Origin: Planctomycetota bacterium | GTDB lineage: Bacteria; Planctomycetota; Phycisphaerae; UBA1845; PWPN01 | NCBI GenBank assembly: GCA_022711465.1 | Contig: JAKLEZ010000004.1 | Location: forward strand, 186,001-250,000 | Reading direction: 5' to 3' | DNA length: 64,000 bases | In this document: positions 1 through 7,951 of the stretch, in pieces | Numbering within the stretch: position 1 is the first letter of the stretch | How the letters are laid out: each line of letters starts with the position of its first letter | Program-made: the position numbers and the translations under genes | The notes under the pieces: generated by a model | Databases searched by the model: none | Told to the model about the DNA's origin: nothing | The model's input: only the letters and a program-made list of their open reading frames with translations

Positions 1-147
1 GCAGAGCAGGCAGGCGGCGATGCCGGCCAGGGCCACGACCAGAGCCGCGGTTCGGGCCTGCCGGGTGCGAGATTCGCCCAGGGTCACGGCGAAGATCACC
101 AAGGCCCCGAGCAGCAGAACCAGTTCTGGCAGGAACACGGTATCCAT
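1..147 (-). CDS. nuoN: NADH-quinone oxidoreductase subunit N, N-terminal part (runs off window)
   Basis: The minus strand opens with an ATG at 147 and stays open to the window edge, giving 49 hydrophobic residues that begin MDTVFLPELVLLLGALVIF. This is a typical NuoN first membrane helix. The start lies 8 bases after the nuoM stop, as expected for the last gene of a nuo operon. NuoN is an antiporter-like membrane subunit of complex I that takes part in proton translocation. Only the start is visible, so catalytic residues cannot be checked. The call rests mainly on operon position. Confidence 0.8.
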   Translation of the reverse strand, partial: MDTVFLPELVLLLGALVIFAVTLGESRTRQARTAALVVALAGIAACLLC

Positions 148-155
148 AGCTGTCG

Positions 156-1760
156 TCACTTCGCCTCGTCAGCCAGCCCCGCGGGCGTGGCCGCTACCAT
201 CGGACTCGTTCGCGCCGGCCGCCACACCTGCAGCGTCTTTCCCGGCTGTCCGCTGCCTGCGACCACCGCCGGGCCCGCACCGGCCGGCGACCGGACCTGC
301 TTCAACACCTGTTGCACACTCTTGTCCATCACCTGTACGAACGGCGCCGGCTTCAGCCCGATCCAGAAAACAAAGAGCACCAGCGGCACCAGCATGACCA
401 CTTCGCGAGGCCCCAGGTCCCGAATCATCGAATGATCCGGGTTCCGGGTACCGCCGTAAGCGACCTTCTGCAGCATTCTCAGCATGTAGGCGGCCGCCAG
501 GACCACTCCGGGAACCACGCACACCATCATCACCCGCGAGACCTCGAAGCCGCCGGCCATGACCAGGAACTCGCCGATGAAGCTGTTGGTACCCGGAAAC
601 GCGAGCGAGGATAACGCGAAGATGCCCGCGAATGTCGCGAAGACGGGCATGGTCCGGCCCATCCCGCAGGTCTGGGACAGATCGCGGGTGTGCAGGCGTT
701 CGTAGATCACGCCGACAATCATGAACAGGGCCCCAGTGGTGATGCCGTGGTTGACCATCACCAGCATCGCACCCTTCAGTCCGGCGTCATTCAGGGCAAA
801 GATCCCCAGCGTGGCGAAGCCCATGTGGGCGACGCTCGAGTAAGCCACCAGTTTCTTGAGATCCGTCTGGGCCAGGGCGGTCAGGCCGCCGTAGATGATG
901 GCCACCACCGAGAGCCACAGGATGTAGGGCTGGAAAACCTCGGTCGCGATCGGGGCCATGGGCAGCGAGAACCGCAGGAAGCCGTAGGTGCCCATTTTCA
1001 GCAGCACACTGGCCAGCAGAACGCTCCCCGCAGTCGGAGCCTCCACGTGGGCCGCGGGCAACCAGGTGTGAAACGGGAACATCGGCACCTTGATCGCGAA
1101 CGAAACGAAGAACGCCAGGAAGATCCAGCACTGGAAGTCCGCCGAAAAACTGTGCCTCTGTTCCATGATCGCCGGTATGCTGAACGTCCCTGTCTTCAGG
1201 TAGAGGGCGATGATCGCGACCAGCAGGAACACCGACCCGGCCATGGTGTAGATGAAGAACTTGAGCGAGGCGTAGATCCTCCGCGGCCCGCCCCAGATGC
1301 CGATCAACAGGGCCATCGGGATGAGCATCGCTTCCCAGAAAACGTAGAACAGGACTAGGTCCAGCGAGCAGAATACGCCAATCATGGCCGACTCCATGAT
1401 CAGCAGGCAGATCATGTACTCCTTGAGCCGAGTCCGGATGTAGTCCCAGGAGGCCAGCACGCAGAGGGGCATGATCAGCGTGGTCAGCAGCACCAGCAAC
1501 AGGCTGATGCCGTCAACGCCCAGGGCGTAGCGGATCTTCAGGGCCGCGATCCACTCCACATCTTCGAGGAACTGGAACCGGGCACTCGCCGCGTCGAAGC
1601 GCCAGAACAGCGGAAGCGACCAGAGCCCGATCGCGGTCGTGCTGGCCAGCGTCCACCACCGCAGCGCGTGCTCGCTCTTGACGAACGCGGCGATCACCGC
1701 CGCCAGCAGCGGTCCGAACACCAGCACGGTCAGAATCGTGTCGTCGTAGCTGAAGCTCAT
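156..1760 (-). CDS. nuoM: NADH-quinone oxidoreductase subunit M
   Basis: This encodes a polytopic membrane protein of about 534 residues, an antiporter-like proton-pumping subunit of complex I. The family signature FPFHTWLPAAHVEAPTAGS is present. The TM7 lysine is kept five residues before that PFH motif, and the TM5 glutamate is kept in FYVFWEAMLIPM. I chose the ATG at 1760 because it overlaps the upstream stop as ATGA, like most junctions in this operon; an in-frame start at 1778 would overlap by 22 bases. Length and motifs are normal for NuoM, so it should be a functional pump module next to the less conventional NuoL-like subunit upstream. Confidence 0.93.
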   Translation of the reverse strand: MSFSYDDTILTVLVFGPLLAAVIAAFVKSEHALRWWTLASTTAIGLWSLPLFWRFDAASARFQFLEDVEWIAALKIRYALGVDGISLLLVLLTTLIMPLCVLASWDYIRTRLKEYMICLLIMESAMIGVFCSLDLVLFYVFWEAMLIPMALLIGIWGGPRRIYASLKFFIYTMAGSVFLLVAIIALYLKTGTFSIPAIMEQRHSFSADFQCWIFLAFFVSFAIKVPMFPFHTWLPAAHVEAPTAGSVLLASVLLKMGTYGFLRFSLPMAPIATEVFQPYILWLSVVAIIYGGLTALAQTDLKKLVAYSSVAHMGFATLGIFALNDAGLKGAMLVMVNHGITTGALFMIVGVIYERLHTRDLSQTCGMGRTMPVFATFAGIFALSSLAFPGTNSFIGEFLVMAGGFEVSRVMMVCVVPGVVLAAAYMLRMLQKVAYGGTRNPDHSMIRDLGPREVVMLVPLVLFVFWIGLKPAPFVQVMDKSVQQVLKQVRSPAGAGPAVVAGSGQPGKTLQVWRPARTSPMVAATPAGLADEAK

Positions 1761-3580
1761 GGCCGGCTCGAACACCAAATGAAAACCACGATCAACACCG
1801 CCGCCACACCAAACGCCAGCATCAAATTCTCCTGCATCTGCCCGCGCTGGGCGGCGCGCAGCCGACGACCGACGCCCCGTACCCCGGACGCCAGGCCATC
1901 GACCACGCCGTCCACCACGCCGTTGTCAAACCTGCCCGCCAGCCGGGCGGTAATCATCAGCGGCACCAGGCCCGCCAGTCGGTAGAGTTCGCCCACCAGG
2001 GTGTCAACGGCTTGCACCGGCCTGGAGGCCAGCCACCGGAACGCCCGCCCGCCCATGCGATACGGCCAGTCAAGGTCCAGGCTGATCTTGGCCTCGGGCT
2101 GGAGCTTCTTGACCAGCAGAAAGAAGCCCACGGCGGTGAAGAGCAGGACCTGCAGCGTCTCCGAGACGTGGTACGCGGTGTACGGATGGTAATCCACCGG
2201 GAAAGGCAGCATGGAGTACAGGTACGGCGTGTAACAGCCGATGAAGATGCACAGCCCCGCAGTGATGGCCATGGCCGCCATCATGTTCCACGGCGGATCG
2301 GCGGCCCGGTCCACGACTTCCTGCCTCGGCTTGTTCTTGCCGAACCAGATGAAGTACGGCACCTTCAGGCCGGTGTGCAGGAAGGTGCCCACCGAGGCCA
2401 GCATGAGCAGGAAGCCAACCCAGAGCTTATGCTGTTCGAAACCGGCCGACACGATCATCGACTTGCTGACGAATCCGCTGAACAGCGGGAACGCGGAAAT
2501 CGACAGCCCGCCGATCAGCGTGAAGACGAAGGTCCAGGGCATCCTCTTCCACAAGCCGCCCAGCTCGGTGAACTTGGTTTCACCCGTCATGTACAGGACC
2601 GAGCTGCAACCCATGAACAGCAGGCCCTTGTAGAGGATGTGGGCAAAGGCGTGGGCGCAGGTCCCGTTCAGGGCCAGCTGGCCCAGGGAGGTCTGCGGAT
2701 CCGCCAAGCCCACGCCGGCAACCATGTAGCCGACCTGACTGATGATGTGGTAGGCGAGCAGCCGCCGGCAATCGTTCTCCAACACCGCGTAAACGACGCC
2801 GTAGAGGGCCATGATCACGCCCAGCAACACCAGGATCTCCATCCCCGGAAATCCGCGGCAAAGCGCATACACCGCGGTCTTGGTCGTGAAGGCGGACAGA
2901 AAAACCGCCCCGTTGAAACTCGCCTCGCTGTAGGCGTCGGGCAGCCAGGCGTGCAGCGGGGGCACCGCCGCGTTCAGCATGAACCCGATCAGGATCAGGT
3001 AGACGGCCGCCGTCGGATGCTGAACGTCGAGCTGGTTGAAGGCCCAGCTGCCCTGGGCATTGCAGTGCAGCACCATGCCGGCCAGCAGGGCCAGCCCCCC
3101 GGCCACGTGCACCAGCAAATAGCGGAGCCCGGCCGCCGGCGACTCCTTGCGCCTTCGAAACCAGACCAGGAACACGGAGGAGAATGCCATCATCTCCCAG
3201 AACAGAAAGAGAACAATGAAATCGCCCGCGTAGATCGCCCCGATCGAACCGGCGACGTAGATCCAGGCGGCGATATGCTGGACGTCCTCCTTGACGTGGG
3301 CGCCGTAGAGCGTGCCCAGAACGCACATCAGGCTCATGATGTAGCCGAAGATCAGGCTCAGCCGATCCACCCGGCCGAAAACCAGCGTCAAAGCGTTGGC
3401 CGGGTCGGCGACCAGGAACTCGATCTGGCCGAAGTCGCCCTGCGTCATCATCAGCGTCCGGGCAAAGACCAGCACCGGAACCAACAGCAGAAAGCCGCTC
3501 TTGGCCCGGGCCGGGATCAGCGGGAGCAGCATCGCCCCGACGATGAGAATCAGCGATGGATGGATCCAGAGGTCATTCAT
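1757..3580 (-). CDS. NuoL/MrpD-like antiporter subunit with C-terminal lateral-helix region
   Basis: This 607-residue polytopic membrane protein belongs to the proton-conducting antiporter family of complex I and Mrp complexes. It occupies the nuoL position. Its last ~80 residues (amphipathic DGVVDGLASGVRGVGRRL, then a final hydrophobic helix) resemble the lateral helix and anchor of NuoL. The TM5 glutamate is present (E129 in FLFWEMM) and K234 lies in FTTKTAVYAL. The TM7 lysine normally found five residues before the PLHxW motif is replaced by Asn203 (MLNAAVPPLHAW). It overlaps the upstream small gene by 8 bases and nuoM by 4. It may be NuoL itself or a MrpD-type paralogue standing in for it, so I leave the symbol blank. 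Confidence 0.82.
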   Translation of the reverse strand: MNDLWIHPSLILIVGAMLLPLIPARAKSGFLLLVPVLVFARTLMMTQGDFGQIEFLVADPANALTLVFGRVDRLSLIFGYIMSLMCVLGTLYGAHVKEDVQHIAAWIYVAGSIGAIYAGDFIVLFLFWEMMAFSSVFLVWFRRRKESPAAGLRYLLVHVAGGLALLAGMVLHCNAQGSWAFNQLDVQHPTAAVYLILIGFMLNAAVPPLHAWLPDAYSEASFNGAVFLSAFTTKTAVYALCRGFPGMEILVLLGVIMALYGVVYAVLENDCRRLLAYHIISQVGYMVAGVGLADPQTSLGQLALNGTCAHAFAHILYKGLLFMGCSSVLYMTGETKFTELGGLWKRMPWTFVFTLIGGLSISAFPLFSGFVSKSMIVSAGFEQHKLWVGFLLMLASVGTFLHTGLKVPYFIWFGKNKPRQEVVDRAADPPWNMMAAMAITAGLCIFIGCYTPYLYSMLPFPVDYHPYTAYHVSETLQVLLFTAVGFFLLVKKLQPEAKISLDLDWPYRMGGRAFRWLASRPVQAVDTLVGELYRLAGLVPLMITARLAGRFDNGVVDGVVDGLASGVRGVGRRLRAAQRGQMQENLMLAFGVAAVLIVVFIWCSSRP

Positions 3581-3833
3581 CGTAGTAGTCTTCCCGGGTC
3601 ATGATGCCGGCATGACCGAACCACTTCGACACGATGATGATCAACACGCAACCGGCAAACCCGAACACCGCCCAGAAGGCCGGCCAATGCTCGGCCTGGG
3701 TGTGGGCATGCTCCTTGTCGACAACGCCCGGAATCGCGTCCACCACGACCAGCAGGGCAAGCAGGGCCACGCAGACTCGCACCACGGTCCTCAGGTGGCT
3801 GCCCAGAAACTCGATCAGCTTGACCAGGCTCAT
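3573..3833 (-). CDS. Small two-helix membrane protein within the nuo operon
   Basis: This gene encodes 86 residues with two predicted membrane helices (about residues 15-30 and 48-64) and an acidic C-terminus ending EDYYDE. The ATG at 3833 overlaps the stop of the preceding antiporter subunit as ATGA, and its own stop overlaps the next start by 8 bases, so translation is coupled on both sides. An in-frame start at 3875 would overlap the upstream gene more deeply. From memory, similar short proteins sit beside antiporter-like subunits in some anaerobes, but I know no established function. It is plausibly an accessory subunit linking the two neighbouring antiporter modules. Confidence 0.75.
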   Translation of the reverse strand: MSLVKLIEFLGSHLRTVVRVCVALLALLVVVDAIPGVVDKEHAHTQAEHWPAFWAVFGFAGCVLIIIVSKWFGHAGIMTREDYYDE

Positions 3834-5305
3834 GAAATCACACGCTGAACAAAACTCAGGAACAACCCAGGACACAGGCCAATCACCACCGAAATCAGGG
3901 CCGTCACCGTCAACGGCACGACCATCGAGGGATGGGCCTCGCTGTACCGGTGCTCCAGGTCGGCCTCCGACGGCTGGCCAAAGAAACCCTGGTAAACCAC
4001 CGGGACGAAGTACGCGGCATTAAGCAGCGTGCTCGCCATCAGCACAATGATGATGCCGATCGAACCGGCATCCAGGGCGCCGTTGAGCAGATACCACTTG
4101 GTGACGAAGCCGGCCACCGGCGGCGCGCCGATCATGCTCAGCGACGCCAAGGCAAACGCTCCAAAGGTGAACGGCATCGCCCGTCCGAGGCCGCTCATCT
4201 CCGAGATGTCCTTCTTGTGCGTGGCAACGTAGATCGCTCCGGCACAGAAGAACAACGTGATCTTGGAGAAGGCATGGTTGGCGATGTGGATCAGCCCACC
4301 CTCGATCCCCGCCGGCTTGAGCAGGGCCACGCCCAGGATGATGTAGGAGAGCTGGCTGACGGTCGAGTACGCCAACCGGGCCTTCAAGTTGTCCTTGCTG
4401 AGGGCAATGATCGAGCCCACCACGATGGTGATGGACACGAAGTAGGCCGTGGGCAGGCCCAGGCTCAAGGCGTCCATGCAGTCCACACCAAACACGTAGA
4501 GCATCACCCGGACGGTCGCGAACACGCCGACCTTGACCACCGCGACCGCATGCAGCAGGGCACTGACCGGCGTCGGAGCTACCATCGCGCTGGGCAGCCA
4601 GCTGTGGAATGGCATGACCGCATTCTTGGCGAATCCCAGAATGCAGCAGGCGTACAGGAGGGTGACCACCCCGTTGTGCACGCCGACCGGCAGAATACCG
4701 GTGCGAATGTTGTCCGCGAAGTCCAGCGTTCCCGACATGACGTAGATCAGAACCATGGCCGGCAGAATCAGACCCTTGGCCGTGCCCGTCAGGTAGGTCA
4801 GGTACTTTCGCCCACTCTCGTAGCTCTCCTCGTCCTGGTGATGGGCAACCAGCGGGTAGGTGCAGATGCTCACGATTTCGTAGAAGAGATACAGGGTCAG
4901 CAGGTTGTCCGAGAAGGCGCACCCGATGGCGCCGAACAGGGCCAGGGCGAAGCAGGTGTTGAATCGCGTCTGCTCGTGCTCGCGGAGCCCGCGCATGTAA
5001 CCCGCGGAATAGAACACCGTCACCACCCACAGGAACGACGCCGAAACCGCGAAGACCATGGACAAGGCGTCCGCCCGCAGCGAGAAACTCAGCCCGCCAA
5101 GCAGCTCGAACAGAGTGAAACGCAGACCCCCGCCCCCGTAAATGTCCGGAACCATCGAGGCGGTGATGACAAACAGGGCCGCCGCCGAGATGAATGAGCA
5201 GGCCTCCCGCGTGTTCGGGCGCCTGCCGGCGGCCATCACCAGGCCCGCGCCGATCAACGGGGCGAGTACCGCCAGCAGCAGTCGGATGTCGTACACAAAT
5301 TCCAT
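3830..5305 (-). CDS. MrpD/NuoL-family antiporter subunit (extra complex I pump module)
   Basis: This is a 491-residue polytopic protein of the monovalent cation/H+ antiporter subunit D family. The pump residues are in place: a TM5 glutamate in YLFYEIVSICTYPLVAH, a TM7 lysine in GFAKNAVMPFHSWLPSAM, a further lysine in VAVVKVGVFA, and HIANHAFSKITLFF. It lacks the NuoL lateral-helix extension. The gene lies between nuoK and the NuoL-like gene, where standard operons have no gene. With the 607-residue subunit, NuoM and NuoN this gives four antiporter-like subunits rather than three. It starts 4 bases after the nuoK stop. Its assignment to complex I is inferred from position and translational coupling. 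Confidence 0.85.
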   Translation of the reverse strand: MEFVYDIRLLLAVLAPLIGAGLVMAAGRRPNTREACSFISAAALFVITASMVPDIYGGGGLRFTLFELLGGLSFSLRADALSMVFAVSASFLWVVTVFYSAGYMRGLREHEQTRFNTCFALALFGAIGCAFSDNLLTLYLFYEIVSICTYPLVAHHQDEESYESGRKYLTYLTGTAKGLILPAMVLIYVMSGTLDFADNIRTGILPVGVHNGVVTLLYACCILGFAKNAVMPFHSWLPSAMVAPTPVSALLHAVAVVKVGVFATVRVMLYVFGVDCMDALSLGLPTAYFVSITIVVGSIIALSKDNLKARLAYSTVSQLSYIILGVALLKPAGIEGGLIHIANHAFSKITLFFCAGAIYVATHKKDISEMSGLGRAMPFTFGAFALASLSMIGAPPVAGFVTKWYLLNGALDAGSIGIIIVLMASTLLNAAYFVPVVYQGFFGQPSEADLEHRYSEAHPSMVVPLTVTALISVVIGLCPGLFLSFVQRVIS

Positions 5306-5309
5306 GGGC

Positions 5310-5633
5310 CTATCCGTTCAGCTCGGAAAGCTCCTCAGTCTTGACCGACCGGTAGTTCCGATACACCGCGATGGTGATACTCAAGGCAATGGCCACCTCC
5401 GCCGCCGCCAATCCCATGATGAACAGGACGAAAACCTGCCCCACCGCCTGATCCCGAACAGTGAACCGGTTGAACGCCATCAAATTCAGGGACGCGGCCG
5501 CAAACAGCAGCTCACCCGAGATCAGCATGCCAATCAGCGTGCGCCGCCAAACCAGGCCGAAGATCCCCATCGCCAGCAGGAAAGCCGCCGCGACCAGGTA
5601 GATCTCCAGACGATCATAGAGAGGCTGTCCCAT
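5310..5633 (-). CDS. nuoK: NADH-quinone oxidoreductase subunit K
   Basis: This encodes 107 residues with three membrane helices, the usual NuoK size. The membrane-embedded glutamates of the proton path are present: E41 in LISGELLFAAASLNL and E79 in GLAAAEVAIALSI. I chose the ATG at 5633, which gives the family N-terminus MGQPLYDRLEIYL and has a purine-rich AAGGGTGG upstream; an upstream in-frame start at 5723 would add 30 atypical residues. NuoK sits in the membrane arm between NuoJ/A and the antiporter subunits. The next gene starts 4 bases downstream. Confidence 0.95.
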   Translation of the reverse strand: MGQPLYDRLEIYLVAAAFLLAMGIFGLVWRRTLIGMLISGELLFAAASLNLMAFNRFTVRDQAVGQVFVLFIMGLAAAEVAIALSITIAVYRNYRSVKTEELSELNG

Positions 5634-5726
5634 CGTCCACCCTTCACTCCACCCCGAGCACACCGCCGAACCCTCACCACAGGCCCGCCGCCACCCCCGG
5701 GCTCGGCTCATCACCTCGAGCACCTT

Positions 5727-6260
5727 CTACGGCTTCGTCCGCCCTGTCCGGGCAATCGCCAACGCACCCAGAATCGCCACCAGCAGCGCCAGCGAAATCA
5801 GCTCGAAGGCCATGCTGTAGGTCGTTAACAGTGCGGTGCCAACCGCCTTCATCGAGCCGTCGTTCACCCTCGCCTCCGGCCGTACCCAGTCCCAGGACAA
5901 CGCCAGCCGCACAACCCCCAGGAAGATGGCCGTCGCGGCCGTCACCGCAATGCCCGTCCACAACACCGAGAAACCCTTGCTCGCGTCCTTTCCGGGCTCG
6001 TCCGGCTCGGCCAGCATGACCGCAAAGACGATCGTGACGCAAACCGCCCCGACGTAAATCAAAATCTCCATCAGCGCGAGAAACGGACTCTGCAGAAAGT
6101 AGTAGAGCCCGGCCAGCCCAAAACAGCAGATCGCCAGACCGCAGACCGCGCGAATCAACCGCACGCTCGCCACCGCGATCAACGCCCCGGCCGCCGTCGT
6201 CGCCAGGCAGAAGACGAAGAGACCGTTCATGATCAGTGTCCAGGCGGGAAACGGATTCAT
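5727..6260 (-). CDS. nuoJ: NADH-quinone oxidoreductase subunit J
   Basis: This 177-residue membrane protein carries the NuoJ core LMEILIYVGAVCVTIVFAVM, the helix containing the conserved tyrosine and glycine that forms a pi-bulge in complex I. The ATG at 6260 overlaps the nuoI stop as ATGA and is preceded by a strong GGAGGTGAA ribosome-binding site. The longer open frame upstream (to 6542) is out-of-frame read-through of nuoI. There is a 93-base gap before nuoK, the largest spacing in this part of the operon. The protein connects the quinone-reaction region to the proton pumps. Confidence 0.94.
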   Translation of the reverse strand: MNPFPAWTLIMNGLFVFCLATTAAGALIAVASVRLIRAVCGLAICCFGLAGLYYFLQSPFLALMEILIYVGAVCVTIVFAVMLAEPDEPGKDASKGFSVLWTGIAVTAATAIFLGVVRLALSWDWVRPEARVNDGSMKAVGTALLTTYSMAFELISLALLVAILGALAIARTGRTKP

Positions 6261-6847
6261 TTCACCTCCGTCTGGTTGGGCTCGACCGCCGCCCCTTCCG
6301 CTCTGGACCGCTGGGCGGCCCCGCCCGCACCGGGCAACGCCCCACCCCCCGCCGGCTCCGCTGGCCCAGCCGCGACCGGCGGCAGAAACGGCATGCCCCC
6401 CGCCGCCCGGGTCTCGTCTTCCAGCTTCTTGAACAAGTCGATCACAAACTCCTCCTTGCTCAGACCGGCCATGTTGTAGTCGTGAGAGAAGCGGATCGCC
6501 CCGTCGCGACAGGCCTCCACGCAGGAGCCGCACAGGCTGCACCTGGTAAAATCAAGCTTGTAGATCGTCACCGACTTCCGCTTGGCACCCTCGAACTTGA
6601 CACCGTCCACCGTGATGCAGTCGCTCGGACAGGACTTCTCACAGACCTTGCAGGCATAACACCTGGGCTTGCCCGTCTCCGGGTCCAGCACCAGTTCAAT
6701 GTGACCCCGAAAACGGGGCGGCATCTTGAGCGCCTCGTGAGGGTAATGAACCGTCACCGTCGGCTTGAAAAACTGGCCGATCGTGATCCGCATCCCCACC
6801 AGGAGACTGTACAGACCGCCGACGATTTCCCTGATCAGCTTGATCAT
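6257..6847 (-). CDS. nuoI: NADH-quinone oxidoreductase subunit I (2x[4Fe-4S])
   Basis: This 196-residue peripheral-arm subunit carries the two [4Fe-4S] clusters (N6a/N6b) that pass electrons to NuoB. Cysteines 63, 66, 69 and 73 (CYACKVCEKSCP) and 103, 106, 109 and 113 (CSLCGSCVEAC) form two CxxCxxCxxxC motifs; the proline that usually follows the last cysteine is arginine in the second. After about residue 145 the protein ends in an unusual Ala/Pro/Gly-rich tail of roughly 50 residues. The ATG at 6847 overlaps the nuoH stop as ATGA. The tail is not needed for cluster binding and its role is unknown. Confidence 0.94.
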   Translation of the reverse strand: MIKLIREIVGGLYSLLVGMRITIGQFFKPTVTVHYPHEALKMPPRFRGHIELVLDPETGKPRCYACKVCEKSCPSDCITVDGVKFEGAKRKSVTIYKLDFTRCSLCGSCVEACRDGAIRFSHDYNMAGLSKEEFVIDLFKKLEDETRAAGGMPFLPPVAAGPAEPAGGGALPGAGGAAQRSRAEGAAVEPNQTEVK

Positions 6848-7878
6848 GCCCCAAACACTCTCGGCAACTTGACCATCGCCCCCGACAGCAGGAGCGTGAA
6901 CAACGACACAGGGATCAGGATCTTCCACGAGAGATTCAGCAAGCCGTAAAACTGGGTGCGCGGAAACGTCCAGCGTATCCACACCACGGTGAACACCAGA
7001 AAGTACATCTTCACCAGGAACCACACGACCCCCGGGAGAATGCCGATCGGGCTGTGCCAGCCGCCGAGGAACAGAACCGTCGCCAGACTGCAGCCCAGGA
7101 GGATGTTCGCATACTCGGCCATGAAGAACACGCCAAAACCCATCCCCGAGTACTCGGTGTAGGCACCGGCCACCAACTCGCTCTCGGCCTCCGCCATGTC
7201 AAAGGGCGAACGGTTGGTTTCCGCCAGCATGCAAATGAAGAAGATCAGAAAAGTAACCGGCATGAGCGGATTGACCCACACCCGGAACAGGTTCCAGTGC
7301 CAGAAGGCCCCAGCCTGCTGCTCGACGATCTCGTGGAGGTTGGTCGTCCCCGTGATCATAATCAGGGTGATCACGACCAGCAGCATCGGGATTTCGTAAG
7401 CGACGTTCTGCGACACCACGCGAGCCGACGAGATGATCGCGTACTTGTTCCGCGAGGACCAGCCGCCCAGCATGATCGCCATCACGTTGACCGACCCGAA
7501 GGCGAAGATCATCAGCAGACCGAGGTTGATGTTGCGGCCGACCAGCTTGTCGCTGAACGGAATGACCGCCAGGCTGATCAGGGCGGGCGACATCATCATC
7601 AGCGGGGCCGCTCGGAAGAGCGTCCTGTCCACCATCGGAGGTACCAGCAGCTGCTTGGACATGAGCTTCAGGGCGTCGGCGATGGGCTGGAGCAGGCCGG
7701 CAAAACCCGCCTCGGTGGGTCCCGGCCGCCGCTGGAAACGACCCGCCCCCTTGCGCTCGACCCAGACCAGATACGCCGCATTCGCCCCGACAAAGGCCAG
7801 AATCGCCACCAGGGCGACCACCAGCCGAAATGGCTCGGTGGACAGGAATCCGCCCAGCTTGGAGAGCCACTCCGTCAC
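6844..7878 (-). CDS. nuoH: NADH-quinone oxidoreductase subunit H
   Basis: This 344-residue membrane protein forms the quinone-binding chamber with NuoB and NuoD and starts the proton path. The family signature TNRSPFDMAEAESELVAG is intact, and WVERKGAGRFQRRPGP in the first cytoplasmic loop is typical. Length and helix pattern are normal. It follows nuoD after a 73-base gap with no nuoE, nuoF or nuoG between them. The start at 7878 gives a normal N-terminus (MTEWLSKLGGF). Confidence 0.95.
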   Translation of the reverse strand: MTEWLSKLGGFLSTEPFRLVVALVAILAFVGANAAYLVWVERKGAGRFQRRPGPTEAGFAGLLQPIADALKLMSKQLLVPPMVDRTLFRAAPLMMMSPALISLAVIPFSDKLVGRNINLGLLMIFAFGSVNVMAIMLGGWSSRNKYAIISSARVVSQNVAYEIPMLLVVITLIMITGTTNLHEIVEQQAGAFWHWNLFRVWVNPLMPVTFLIFFICMLAETNRSPFDMAEAESELVAGAYTEYSGMGFGVFFMAEYANILLGCSLATVLFLGGWHSPIGILPGVVWFLVKMYFLVFTVVWIRWTFPRTQFYGLLNLSWKILIPVSLFTLLLSGAMVKLPRVFGA

Positions 7879-7951
7879 CCCAACATCCCCTCACAGCTCC
7901 GGTCTAAACTCGTCGCGGGCATCCGTGTCGTCCTTCCATCCTGGCCTGGAA

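Noticed and set aside
2012..3604. A 530-codon plus-strand open frame over the NuoL-like gene
   Set aside because: It is antisense to a well-conserved membrane protein and has no recognisable motif.
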